23,148 nucleotides of DNA from Rhizophlyctis rosea (GCA_027596075.1 JADGJC010000361.1:15156-38303), one strand, 5' to 3'; shown: positions 8,594 to 20,644, numbered from the stretch's first letter. The notes: generated by a model not told the origin, from the sequence alone. Numbers and translations: made by a program.

Positions 8594-11500
8594 ATGGCCC
8601 CTCTGGCGGCGACATCACCGTCCCGTCACCTTGTCACCGGCGCTTTCGGGTCAGCGTGTTTCGCCGTACTCTCCACATCATCAGACGACAACGAGCATCG
8701 GCAATATGCGCTGTGCACCGTTTCTGATCTTCCACATGCATCTACAGAACATAGCAATTGCATCCTCCTAGCTCTGCACAACGATCAGCCATCACCTTCC
8801 AATTCGTCGCTCACGTCGATATCATCTCCCGATTCCTCGCCACAAACACAGTCCTCAAACGAACTCTCTATGAGCTCCATCGGGAAGTTTAGACTCATCA
8901 CGGTGTCCGCTGAGGGCTATAGCGAGATCAGTCCAAATGGGGTGCGCGTGCCGATGAGTAATACGGACGGTTGTCTTGTCGTCGGATATAAAGATATGTG
9001 GAGTGTTGATGCGGTTCCCAAGATCCAGCCGTGGGTCATATCGCAGCTGAAACAGCAGACGTCACTTCATGTTATTTTGGAAGGAGTGTTGACAATCGTT
9101 GCGGATGCTGGCCCGCTAGTCGTAGGGTTATTTGGATTCAACCGCCGTGAAGGAGAGGATATTGATGTTTGGGCGGCGAGATGGGGTTTGGCAATGCGGA
9201 TTCATGAGGAAGAGGAGGAGCGGGAACGGAGTCGACGGCAAATAACGACATTCGGAAGAAGACGTATGACCCCACGTTACGCCATTACTCCCATGATCGG
9301 TGTCTTACCTCTTGAGCTGTGGGGTGAGATAGCACTCGTCCTCCCGTCCAATCCCCTTGTCTGGATATTGTCCCTTACCTGCCGCCGACTGCATTCGTAT
9401 CTCGAAAAGTTGAAATGGCAGACTCTCGCCTTGTCCTCAGCGAAAATGCTACTTTGGTTTCACCGACAGCAAAATTGCTATTGGGTGGGCAAGACTGCAT
9501 TCGCGGATAATGTTATCAAGTTCTCAAATGTGTAAAACCTTCCTCTGGGGTTGCAACGGAGCAGGGGCTCGGATGCCGGCAAGAAGAGTTGGACGAAGAT
9601 TGAGGGGTTCGGGGGGTTGGAGGGTTTGGGGCAAAGTTCACATCAGAAGTATTTGATGGAGCGGGATGCCCTGCAGACGGCAGTGCAGAAGTTATCACTC
9701 ATTCGATGTTTGCAAATACGCGACCCCTGGGTTTGCTCCTTGGTGTTGACTCTCGCACCCACGCCGAGCTCTTTCTACGGACTGATTGAAATCCGGTTAC
9801 ATGGCTGCCGAAATGCGTTGAAGAATGTGCATCGTTTTCTATGGTTCCACTTCACTCCACTCCAGATAGTTTCCATCAAAGCAACGGAACTGCCGCAAGA
9901 TCATTTCACGATGATCTCGACCTACCTGAGGACCCTCCGTAAGCTGGCCCTGCACGGTACAGGTACAGATCTTCGAGATACCGGTACAAGAGAAGACCTG
10001 TTATTTGCCGATCTCATACGCACGCTGGCGAACAATCAAAATACCTTTCAGCACTTAGTCATTGACCTCGCTCGTTTCCCGATGAATGGAAATCACCAGC
10101 AATTCTGGAAACGCTTATTCACATGCCGTGCACTCTCCTCGCTTTATTTGGGCAATGTAACTAGCGCCGTTGTCCCCACCGCGACCCTACCCGCACCGAA
10201 ATTCCAGCTCAAAGAGCTAACGCTGCATGGATGGGACATTTCCTCGAGTCCCATTATCAAAAGCATATTAAAATGCAGCCGCTCGATCGTAGCCTTGAAG
10301 TTTGTTGATACTGCTCTTCTGGAAAGCTATCTATCATACATTTCGAGCATGAAAGTCGACAACTTGGTGTTGGAGAATGCGTTTGTGAATAGTCATGGTG
10401 TTAACTATAAGTTGGTGAGTTCCTGGTTCCTTCGTTTATTTAGATGAATTGTATTGCTTATTGCGTTCCCAATGGCAGCTCAAATCCATCTTCACCCCCG
10501 ACCTCCGAACCTTAGTTCTAAGAGGTGCACTTCCAAACAACTACATGCTTGCTGTGGGGATGGCGACGCAGCTTCGTTCCATCACCATCGAGGAAATGCC
10601 GGGAACGCCTGAAAATGGTAGCCTCCTGAGACCAAACTTCATTCACTGGCTCCCCCTCCTCAAATCCTTGAAACATGCACGTCTGTGGCGAAAAGACCTA
10701 ACTTCGTCGGCGCGAGCTTCCATCACAAAAATCCTCAACGGTGGCGCCATTCCCACTGTCCGTATCGTTTTCGATGTAGAGCCATTTTCGACAAAATGGA
10801 AAGTGCGGGGCTCTGATGGTGGTGGTGAGAGCGCGGTGGAGGTGACGAAGCTTTTGGAAGATATCAGCCAGGGAGAGGATACGGCGGCATGGATTGGGAC
10901 TGAGCCTGTTGACGCGTCGTTGGAGATGTCGGTGCGGATCAAGGATATCAAGGGATTTGTTTGCATGGCAGCTGCGAGTACACCTTCAAAGTTTCGTTTT
11001 GTTATATCGGTTTTAAGCGGCGGCGCGGACTTTCTTTGTGCGGCTACGGATAAGATTGATCCTGGAGTGAGAGGGAGTAGTGTCGATGTTTGGACGGTGG
11101 ATCCAACTCTGCAATGGATCGGACTCGACGCAGCAAACCTTTCCATCACCTTCACCATCTCTGCTTCAATGAACTACCTACGCAGATGGCTTGCCATGGA
11201 CGCCGGTATCAAAATCGATGCATATGAGCTCAGAATGTCCGAGGCAGCATTTGTTGTAAGCACCGCCCTTAGTTTGCACGATTGGAACACGACGGATAGA
11301 GAGAATCCTGTGACACTGCAACGTACACAGCATTTCGATGCGGAGTATAATATCCGAAAGGGCACCATGACGCTAGAGATCACCACCCAAATCAACACAA
11401 CTCCTCGACTGCCCATCCCCATGTACGCAGGAATGGCATCCGGCACTTCTCTTTTCTCCCTCTTAATGGAAATCGTAGATATTCAACTTCCGACGAACTG

Positions 11501-12113
11501 GGAGGGGCAATTGTTTGATAACCGTCTACGGGAATTCGATTGGGAATACCGTTTATTGATGAACGGGACGGAGTACGGTCATCAGACGCTGTCCAGGGCG
11601 TTCAAACCTGGTGAACGTGTGGTGACGAAAGGAGGAGTTGTTTGGGTGCGGGGGTATTTGGGGGGGTTGCGGGAGGTTTTGGGTGGTGGGGAGCACTACA
11701 TTGTGCTTTCGAGGAAAACGTGGACCGAAGGGAGACTGCGTCGGGTCCTGGTAGGCCGGTTGGACTTGTCGAAGCTTCAAGTGGAGGGTAGAGGACAGGT
11801 TGTGACAGGATGGTTCGATGTTCCCCTGACACGCGTCACTAGCTGGCAGGAAGTTGGTGCTGAGGGGGTGAAGGGCGCTCCCACGGTTGTGGGTGATGTG
11901 TTTGCTAAAGTTAGAATGCGGTTTGATGTGAAGGTTGTGGAAGGGGAGGGGAAGGAGGAAAGTGCCGAAGATGTATTTGGGAGTGATTTAGGAGGGACTG
12001 GAGGTACGATCGGTGGGGTGGTGGAGTGGAAGAAAAGTGCCGAGTTGAGTTCCCCACTCAACTCCTATGTCGTAGTGTATCGGAATGCAAAGGTGGCAGA
12101 AGGAAGAACCTAG
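8594..12113 (+). pseudogene. Gene A: F-box/LRR/C2-like family member with one in-frame stop
   Basis: Exon 1 8594-10414, 64-bp phase-0 intron 10415-10478 (GTGAGT..GGCAG), exon 2 10479-12113; 1151 codon positions. Order: N-terminal module with HLVTGAFGSACFAVL (12-26) and a REGEDIDVWAAR motif (185-196); F-box-like segment about 236-280 (LPLELWGEIALVLP..., then CRRLHSYL); leucine-rich repeats about 345-690; beta-rich C-terminal half about 755-1110 whose last part resembles a C2 domain (GRLDLSKL..., GWFDVPL..., FAKVRMRFDV). F-box proteins recruit substrates to SCF ubiquitin ligases; that role is inferred. Codon 314 (9533-9535) is TAA, yet homology to genes B and C continues in the same frame on both sides. 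Either it is a pseudogene, the stop is a base error, or an in-frame intron such as 9485-9583 removes it. The ATG aligns with the starts of B and C. Confidence 0.75.
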
Positions 12114-15064
12114 TTAGTTGTAGGATGTTATGATGCAATACACTTCTCATGCGAATAGATCACACTTCCATCAAGGAACCGGTTAACATCTGTGTTGTGT
12201 ATTGGATGACTCTCGCATGATCGATTGACTAATGATCCGGGGTGAGTATCACTCAAGATGGCAAATCCCAATTTCGTGGTAGGGAACCCAAAGATCAAAA
12301 GCGCAACGCGGACTTTCAGGGATTAGATCCGAAGTTGAAGAGTGCAACACAACGAATAGACTAGTTAACGTACACCTAGCCCACCACGGAATGCAGGTGT
12401 AGAGACAAAATTGTTCGGTCGAATGAACTTCATCAATCCTCATACAGACATTGTCCCACCGACACGCTATGTCCAAATACACAACTTGACAACGCCATCG
12501 GCATGCGTACGTCGCCAGTACTCAAGATGTAGGTGGTTTACAGTGCCACAGTCAGGATGGATGGTGCGGTTATTTTCAGTGTTATGACGGCACTGTCCAG
12601 CCCACAATGGCGCCACAATTGAGGATGGATTGACGAGGACGGATTGCCGAAGAAGGAGAGAACGATGGCTTCGTGAAAGCCCGATGATAGACCGTGATAC
12701 AATTGGATAGCGAATGGAAATTGATTTGGAGGAAGACAGGTCGGGATTGAGGACACGGTGATGACGGATATGAAGAGAAATTGGGAGAAGTGTTGATAGA
12801 TAGGAGAATCGACCAAATAGGATGTCAACCCACGCCGGCAATGATTGGATAGGAATGAAGTGGTCGGGACGCCTCGTACCGCTGTCGCTCATGATGACAG
12901 CCACATAATCGAAGATTGAACTGATTGCCCGACTGCTCCAGTAGCACAACTCCCCGACACAACAACCACACCACCTACCACCATCTCGATAAAGAGTGTT
13001 CAAACCCAATACATGTATGCACTGTAGGAACATGAGCTCAACTAGGGCCCGTGGAATGGGTACCCCTCGAACCATCTGCAGGTGTGAGTGGAACTGGCGG
13101 AGTCACTTTGAAAGTGCACACATTCCTCTACACCCTCCACATACATGGGCTTGGCCTTATGGGTTTGGTGAACACTCTTTAACAAGATGGCGGAAGGAAG
13201 GTAGGAAGTGCGTGATGATATCCAACACTGGAGGACGATGTATTGAAGTTCTCGACAGAATACGCAGAGTTGGAGTGAGGGGCTAGGTATGTATATATGA
13301 CTCAACGTCCGACCTGCTCTGTTGGTGAGACACAGTATGTGGCGAGTTGGGGCGTAAACCTGTTGTGCGCTTCCAGAAGGAAGGGTGGGGATCGCGTAGG
13401 GTGGTTGAATGGGAAACTGTAAACAAGTAACCTAAGCTGAATTAATAATGATCTGGGATGGGCGGTACTATTTAGGTGATGATCATGATCATTATTGTCA
13501 CTGTGACGTCTACTATGAGAAGCCTGAAGACCCTGGCGTCTGGGAATCGGGACGGTGGCAACAAGTTGCAAGGGCTTAGGGCCCACAAAAGTGTGACAGT
13601 GTTCGGTGGCTGGTGCGCTGTTCACAAGCTGGAAGAGTTTGGACATCTTCATCTCTTTGTTATGGCGCAAAAGTGGAAGGCATCTTCACGCATCACGTAG
13701 TTAGGTATATAGCACACTGTATTATCGCAAAGCCTGTACATATAGAATCATAATATACAAATTGGATACCACTCTATCTACATGTCGTGAAACGGGTCGA
13801 TCCTGTGTTGCAACGAGAATTGGCATGCTCCTCGCCAAGACACACCCAATGGTCTTGCCCAGGCCTCACCACGTGGAGGTGGCATGTTCGAGGCCCTGTT
13901 AGTACAAGAGAACGGTATTGACTGCAAGTTACTATACCTTGATCCCCCCTCCCATTCCCAATCCGACCTCCCATACACCTACGCCAACAGCCCAGCGCCA
14001 AAGGCTCCACTTCTGAACGCCTGAAATATCTACCAGTCAGTACGTGCGGACTGATCCTAATAGACATCCCAAGTGGGCCCAGGAGCTTCGTTGCCACCCT
14101 CTACATGCTGGATCCCGTGAAATCCTATATGGGCCCTTGGGTATACGCCCTTGGACCGTCAAAGGCACGGGGGACCACTGACCAACGTCCTCGCCATTGG
14201 GATCATTCTGACCGGCTGCATGCTTCAGGCTATGGCTGGCTGGGGTATGCTACAGAAAGAAAGAGGTAGAGCAATGGTAAGTATGTGTGAACGGTGGATG
14301 GATGGCAAGGATACATACCGGCTGCCCCTTCCGAGGGGTGCGACCCAAGGGAGTCAAAAAGTTGAAAGCTGGGGAAAGAATGAAGATCAAGGATGTGCGG
14401 ACCGCATTTTCTTATATAGACCTGATAGTGGCGCATTTGCCGCTCGCTTTGTTTACGCGAATCTTTGGCATACTGGTGTTATGATGTCAGCATGATTGGG
14501 ATTTCGATTGGAATGGGGGTACGTTTGATGTGATTGGCGATGGAGGGTAAGATGAGTAGAAGAGACGACAAGCGACTGCTTGCGAGTGTGAGCGTGTAGA
14601 TAGAGGACGTCGACGATCGTCAATCCGGATTTTCGACTTGGTCTCCCTTCAAAAATGAGCGATTGACGATTGCGAGGGAGTCGGGGGCGATGACATCATT
14701 GCGAAGCCAAGACGTGTGTGGAGCAAGGTACGCATGTGTGCTGGCAGTTCGACGGATCTCATGTAAGACAGTGCGGTGAAGAACGCTACGCAAGTTCAGA
14801 TCTCATACGAGTAGTGGAGATGTTCAGCACATGGAGTTCTTTCGAGATGGCTTTCAGTTCCCTCCTTTGAGTAACACAACCTCCCGGTCCAAAGTCCGGA
14901 GGTCAACTGTGAAAAAGGGACAACACGACGTCAATTGCGGGATGTTTCAATAGGTGAGAAGCTTGGTCTTTGTTGTAATGATGTACGATCATATGAAGAT
15001 ATACAGAACTATAATGATGACAACGTGCGGGCTCCGCTTCGTTCCGCCCTACACTTGGACTCAT
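12114..15064. other. About 3-kb region without a supportable gene
   Basis: No frame here has a recognisable domain, protein-like composition or convincing splice sites. The longest is a minus-strand frame of 202 codons (12467-13075), rich in Ser, Arg, Leu and Ile and resembling nothing known to me. I found no tRNA, snRNA or transposon ends. A small inverted repeat is listed separately. The region separates the 3' ends of gene A and the PDI gene. Confidence 0.45.
14616..14670. repeat. Short inverted repeat (10-bp arms)
   Basis: ATCGTCAATC at 14616-14625 is matched by its exact reverse complement GATTGACGAT at 14661-14670, leaving a 35-base loop. It lies in the gene-poor stretch between gene A and the PDI gene. 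It may be chance. Confidence 0.3.
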
Positions 15065-16904
15065 CTACAACTCATCATTGATAGTGCTAACAGCGTCCCT
15101 AGCCTTCTGGAAAACATGCAAAATGTTCCTATGCAACAATCGAGGCAACTGTCAGAAAGTGAGGCGAAACTAACCAAACCCAGTAAAACCCTCACCTGCG
15201 AATGCTAAAATCGTCTGTCTGAGCAGGGCTGGTGGTCTTCGCCTCAATGATCTTCTCCAACCGCGCGATCTCCTTCTTCACATACGGCCACCCGCTCTTA
15301 GCGATCTTCTCCATGACTTTGACGTAGTATGGGGCGTACCTGACCACAATGTTATTGTCAGCATTACGTTGTTGACCCTTGGTATTCGGGCAATGAGAAC
15401 TCACTTGTTAGCCTTGTAAGCAGCGGTCTTGATGAGACCAGCAGCTTCCACAGCCAGCTCCGAAAGCTTGTCCTTATTTTCATCGGACACAAAGCGGCTA
15501 ATAAAGTCACCCAGAGCTGCGATGGTTCCGGCCTACCCACACTCGCACCATCAGGAATCTTTCACAATCATGACACAATGTGGATACAGTGCAACGAACC
15601 TCAGGAAGCAAGCCACCGCCAACAGTCCGTTGGGTCCCAACCTTCTCGTTAATGAACTTCACGAAATCAGCTTCCTCGCGACCACCGGAGTATTCTTCCG
15701 GGTTCTTAATGTCGCCGCCGGCGGGGAAGAACTTGATGGTAGGGTACCCGGCAACGTTGAACCGGTCGGCAATCTCTTTATGGGCCGTGGCGTCAAGGTT
15801 GGCGATGACGACCTGTTGGGGTATATGTCATTTCGAGTTCTTTGGTAATGAGCGAATGTCAGAATGCACTAACGTTCTTCTCGTTGGCGAAATCTTTTGC
15901 GACTTGCTCGTATTTTGGAGCGAGGCTCTTGCAGTGACCGCACCTATATGCATGAGATCCATGAAGTATCAGTCATTCTATCCCTCCGCGGCTAACATCT
16001 TGGAAACAACGCATAGCCCCAGCAATAATCACCATGGCGCATAGAACTCAACAAGAACGTTCTTCGTCTTGTCCTTAACTACGGCATCGAACGAATCAGC
16101 GGTCAAAACTTCCACAAACGTCTGCGGCTTCTTGATGTTAGGAGCCAAGCCTAGAGAATGATGCATATCAGGAATTCCAATTTCTAAATCAACCAGCCAT
16201 CTCTCGAAGAGCGGCCGTACCAGTTTTCTCCTTAATGAACGACAAAAACGAATCAAGATCCCTCCCGCCGCTATAATCCACCGGCTTCTTCGTCTCTCCC
16301 TTGGGGAACCACTTCAAAGTAGGGTAGCCCTTCACGTCGAATTTAGATCCAAGGGATTTGTGAGCGTCGGCGTCGACTTTGGCGATGACGATTTTATCGG
16401 AGAGGGAGGAGAAGGCTTTGCCGAGTTCTTCGTACACCTGTTTGGAGAGAAATTATGAGGATCGATGAGAACTGAAGGTTTATGAAAGCGGAGATGCTCC
16501 TTACTGGTGCCAAATTCTGTAAACCGGGTATTGGAAGGAGATATTAGTATTTTTGGCCCCGAAAAAATATCGTTGTGACGTCAAGATCAGACCTTGCAAT
16601 GTCCGCACCACCTGCAAAACGAAGCCTACGGTCAGCCTTACATAACGAGTGTATTAGCGAAGGATCAAACTTTACTCACGGCGCGTAAAACTCCACAAGT
16701 GCAGGCTTGGAACCGTCGATGTGCTGCGCCAAAACAGTGTAAATGATCACGGAACTGCCGGAAACGACTAGTCAGGGCGTGCAATCCCACCTTGGAAAAA
16801 GTGTCCGGAGTCAAGGCAAGAACAGACTCTTCTGCCGCCGACGCGGCAATACCCGGCACAAAGGCAGCCAAAACAAGGGTTGTTACAAGTGCGAAGAACT
16901 TCAT
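15065..16904 (-). CDS. ER protein disulfide isomerase, TigA/PDI-D type, ending in NDEL
   Basis: Eleven exons: 16904-16791, 16723-16680, 16611-16593, 16516-16505, 16437-16221, 16150-16033, 15943-15874, 15812-15600, 15532-15405, 15339-15196 and 15128-15065; 1143 nt, 380 residues, every junction in frame. It catalyses disulfide formation and exchange in the ER lumen. Residues 1 to about 22 are a signal peptide. Thioredoxin domain a carries C55-G-H-C58 and cis-Pro102. Domain a' carries C176-G-H-C179 and cis-Pro222. About 270-375 is the helical D (ERp29-like) domain seen in TigA and plant PDIL2. The last exon supplies RNILHVFQ...INDEL, so the end is an NDEL-type retention signal. Stopping at the TGA inside the last intron would give a false ...SIRR end. 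Introns are 61-89 bp. This closely follows the family's usual two-domain-plus-D layout. Confidence 0.95.
16505..16516 (-). other. 12-nt micro-exon of the PDI gene
   Basis: AATTTGGCACCA encodes Asn-Leu-Ala-Pro (residues 60-63). It is flanked by an acceptor (TTTACAG) and a donor (GTAAGG), both phase 0. Without it the conserved CGHCKNLAPVYEEL helix would lose four residues. It follows the 19-nt exon directly. Confidence 0.9.
16593..16611 (-). other. 19-nt micro-exon carrying the first PDI active site
   Basis: It contributes the last base of Pro53 and then Trp-Cys-Gly-His-Cys-Lys (residues 54-59), the entire catalytic motif of domain a. It is bounded by TTTTGCAG and GTCTGATC. Skipping it would delete the active site and also shift the frame, since 19 is not a multiple of three. 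Confidence 0.92.
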
Positions 16905-17254
16905 TGTTATTATTGCCGTCGTGCTATGAAATAAAACTGACGAAGGGATTCAACAGTTGGGAGCGGTGGGATTTGAACCAGGGACGTTTAGTAATGATCT
17001 CCACCCCGACACGTGATCGATGACAAAATAATAAGGCCCAAGCTCAGGGTCCTGGCAGAATCTCAACACGGGAGAACATTATATTCACACGTTGCATACA
17101 TGACCATATCAAAAGACTGACGAAGAAAGCAACTTGATGATGGACGTGCACGCTTGTTGGTACTACTTATCGCACAGCTTTGCATAAATTTCCATCTTCC
17201 TGCGTGCTAATCAATCTTCCCATCTTCCGCAACCAAACCCCAATTCCCAACCTA
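16905..17254. other. Intergenic region upstream of the PDI gene with a lone B-box-like motif
   Basis: The 350 bp lie between the PDI start and the stop of gene B. The minus strand has GGTTCAAATCC at 16969-16979, matching the Pol III B-box consensus, but no tRNA folds around it and no A box is evident. Nothing else is seen. Confidence 0.5.
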
Positions 17255-20200
17255 CTAAAACTCCTCATCCATAACCGAAACTTGAGCCCGCACAAGTACA
17301 TAACCACAAACGTCCCTAGATGCCACCGGCTCACCCTTCAGACCGTCCACATCATGCTCCGACCAATACAAAAGCCATTGCATTGGAATGTGGAACCACT
17401 CCGTAAGCGTATGAGTACCGTTCTCCAATACAATGTTGGACAGATCCATGGATCCCACCAGGCTGTCACCGCGTTGACCCGTCGTGTCCCTGAGAACGAC
17501 GTGATGCGATCGACCGTGCAAGAGTCCCGGTACACTCTCCAATCCTCCCCGACACCACACAACAACCTCCCTCAACTTGCACGCCGTCCCCGCATCAGCC
17601 TCGTCCGTCAACGGCAGGTCATACTCCGCGCGGCCAGCCCTCAGCATCATAAAGCGGTAAACCAAACGAATGCCCTGACCCGCAAATGGCGTATCCCAAC
17701 CCGCTGGAAAGGAAAAATCCACGATCTTGAAAGCTACTTTGAGCAGCAGTCCGCCCCTCCCGATGCGCACCGGCTCACGAATCACACGCCGTTGAATGCC
17801 GATGTTAACCGTGAGCGATACACCACAGGCTTGTTCCGACAAATCTTGCATGGACTTTGTCACATCGTAGTTGGATGGAGGGTCTACGGATGTTCCACCG
17901 CTCAGCTTGACGACCGCCGTTCCCACCACTTCTACATCGCCCGTCTGATCAACACTGTACGCAACAATTCTAAGCGCCCACCCCTCATCCATCCAAACCA
18001 AAGATTCATGGAACGTTACAGGCACGTCAAAAGCCATTGGATTGCCACCGCCTGTCATCCACTGAGCCGATTCCCCAATAGAACCAATCTCAGTAACCCG
18101 CGTTTCCCGAACTGAATCACCAACCAACAGACTGACCGCGAAACGCACGCGTGAGACCGGAGACGATACCGCAACGTGATGGAATCCGATGCCGCTACGA
18201 TGCGAATGGTGATGTTGATGACCGCTTCATGACCGGCCATCTCTGCGGCTGCAGATTGCTGATTGACGCTCCTGCCGATCTGATACAGTTCCTCCAGCTC
18301 AGGCCCCAAATACTTCTGTTCTTTCAGCGCCCTCATGAACCTTGCAGAATTTCGAGCACCCCTAGCACGAGACCATGGATCAAAGCAGATCCGGATGCTG
18401 CCAAGGAATTCCGTTATACGACTCTTCGCTTCCATACTGAGCTTCGGACGATACAGTTGAAGCTTTCGCAGAGTCGCAGCAAGTGCCCGCCACGGATCGC
18501 TGAACGTCAAACTATTATCGTAAGGCATCAACACGCTCTCCTCAATGTATAGCTGTTGCAGGCCACTGGCATGACGGACCGCATGCATGTATCCAGCTGG
18601 GAGCCAGCCGCGTAATCTCAGTATGCGAAGACTGGGGTGCATGATTCGTCGCAGCTGTGAATTGCAGATAATTTGATCAGACAATGCCAACGGAAGCGAA
18701 CAACGCAAGAACTAACCATTCGGTGTATGATCTGATCGTCAACCATGAACGCCTCGTCCAAAATCAACGACCGCAATGACAAGGTCTCAATGGGAGACAG
18801 ATACTTGGTCCGCAAATGCGTCTGAACAAAATTCAACTCCACAATCCCCGGACAATGCTGCAGAATTGACTTGATGATATCTTGACAACTGACATCGCAC
18901 GATTCCAACATCAGCGTCGACAAACGGAAGGTAGGCGGTTGATTCGGCGGTGTAGCAGTCGTGCTCAATGCTGCTTTCGCGAGGTGCAAGCAAACGAGGT
19001 AGGAGCATTGGAACAGCCTATTCCAGAACACACCACCATTCGGAACATCGAATCGGGACATATCAATCACGAAGGTAGCGAGCGATTGTTGGTTCGTCTG
19101 TAGCAAGTAATCAATCCCCGCCACCGGCCAATGCACAACCGGACCCAACGTCGGGCCCGCTGGTGCTCCCATCGCTGTTGCATTTTGCCCATCGGATGCA
19201 TCGATCGGAAGTTCAAGAGTATGTAAGCTGTGTAACGACCCGGCAAGCCCCATGAAGTGATTCACTGGAAGCTCAGTTGCACGGAAGGAAAGCAACCGAT
19301 AGCTGCAAGGTGCGTCCACAAACTCTGGTGTACCGCCAACAACGCACACGCACATCCATGCAACCGCAATTCATTCAGTTGACGGAATTGAGTCGGATAA
19401 GGACGGACGGTCAAGCACAATGTTGCCACGTACGGAGCATACAAGTCCAAACGTCGTAACCTCGACATCCGGTGAAGAACCGAACTCAACACATCGCACT
19501 CATCAATGTACCCGTAATCTGAAGTCGTGGTCCAGATTTTCACTCCCTTTTCATGCTGATGCCCTCGCTTGTGCCCCAACCGTAGGCCAACGACCGAATC
19601 CAACCGATCCGACTGACCAGGAACCACATCCGCGCCATTCACGCGTCGACGCGTGATTTCCCGGTGATATTCCATCAACAAACGGTCAGAACCCAGCTCC
19701 AGGAACCGCAACCGATGTTGAAGGAGGTATCTGTGAAGAGAGCTACAGGAGACCGACAGACGCCATACCGCGGGATTAAATGGCAAAAACTCCGCTACCT
19801 GACACCACAAGTGCACCGGTAACGGACCGGCCATCGAATGGACTGTCGAAGGTGGTCTTGCGGGCGTTGCAACTTGACTCATCTCCCTCTCAACCCTCGC
19901 AGGCCACCCTTCCATATTCTCTCCGTCCCTGATGTTGCACGCAATGAGCGCCACGACTGCCATAGCTGAAGAACCTCCACTCATCATTCTCCTTCCGACC
20001 AAAATATCAACCACGGGCAATGAAGACATGATTTGCTCGCAAAGATGCGCAGCGATCCCACTAGCCGCATCAGCATCCCAGATTTCATAGTTTCCCAACA
20101 CTAGGCACCAATCGGCATCGGGGATATCCACGTTGTTGGTGCCCTCGCCGAAAAGTTGCACTGCATTTGGGAGACTGACGATGCATTGGACCCGTCCGGC

Positions 20201-20644
20201 CACGCTGATTGATATGGCCCGGCGTCCGCTTTGTGAGATGGCTTTTTTCGATGTAGATCGTGTCTGCTTTTCTGGAACCGGATCGTAAGAGAATTTGACG
20301 AGTCCGACCTCTGAATTGGCTATGGTTCCATGCAATAAATATTATTATCGGCCAGCGCACAACCCCCGAGTCAATGATGGACATATACCTCCAACGACGT
20401 CGGCCACGACATCCTCAAACACCTTGCCCTGCACATCCCATCTCAGCTCTTTCAATATCCTGTCCGCGTCCGTTTTTTCGACGCCTTCTGTAGCGATCAA
20501 CAACATATTCCTGCCCTCGCGAGCAATGCTGAAACGCTGGAAGTGCGCCGGAACAGGGCAGATCGCCAGCGCGCCAAAGCACAAGGGGCCAGAAGTGCCG
20601 GTAACATAGGGATGCAGCGGCTTCGCGTCGTTGATATTGGACAT
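17255..20644 (-). pseudogene. Gene B: F-box/LRR/C2-like family member with two one-base deletions
   Basis: Exons 20644-20389, 20319-18717 and 18654-17255; introns 20320-20388 (GTATAT..ATAG, phase 1) and 18655-18716 (GTTAGT..ACAG, phase 0). Order as in gene A: N-terminal YVTGTSGPLCFGAL; DADWCLVLGNYEIW; RDGENMEGWPAR; F-box-like about 249-295 (LPVHLWCQVAEFLP..., LHRYL); leucine-rich repeats; C2-like end (GSMDLSNIVL..., EWFHIPM). Exon 2 (1603 nt) and exon 3 (1400 nt) are each exactly one base short of closing the frame. Alignment with A places the losses near 19288-19312 (after WTHLA, before LLSFRATELP) and near 18184-18198 (after ITIRIVAA, before GFHHVAVSS). Without them it would be about 1086 residues. 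It is either a decaying gene or has sequence errors. Gene C lies 157 bp upstream on the same strand. Confidence 0.75.

Noticed and set aside
12467..13075. 202-codon minus-strand frame as a gene
   Set aside because: Composition (Ser, Arg, Leu, Ile, many Cys/Trp in odd places) is not protein-like, it has no recognisable motif, and no neighbouring exons fit.
14616..14670. Hairpin as a terminator or mobile-element end
   Set aside because: Arms of only 10 bp with a 35-base loop, no target-site duplication and no transposase nearby; kept only as a weak repeat.
15192..15196. PDI ending at the TGA after SIRR
   Set aside because: It would leave the D domain incomplete and without an ER signal, whereas the GTGAGG donor and CATAG acceptor give the expected ending with NDEL.
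16969..16979. tRNA gene on the minus strand, suggested by the B-box GGTTCAAATCC
   Set aside because: The T-stem pairs at only two of five positions, there is no acceptor stem partner, and no A box or anticodon arm can be placed upstream.
18184..19315. Programmed -1 frameshifting in gene B
   Set aside because: Neither site has an X-XXY-YYZ slippery heptamer or an evident downstream pseudoknot, and two such sites in one mRNA would be very unusual.
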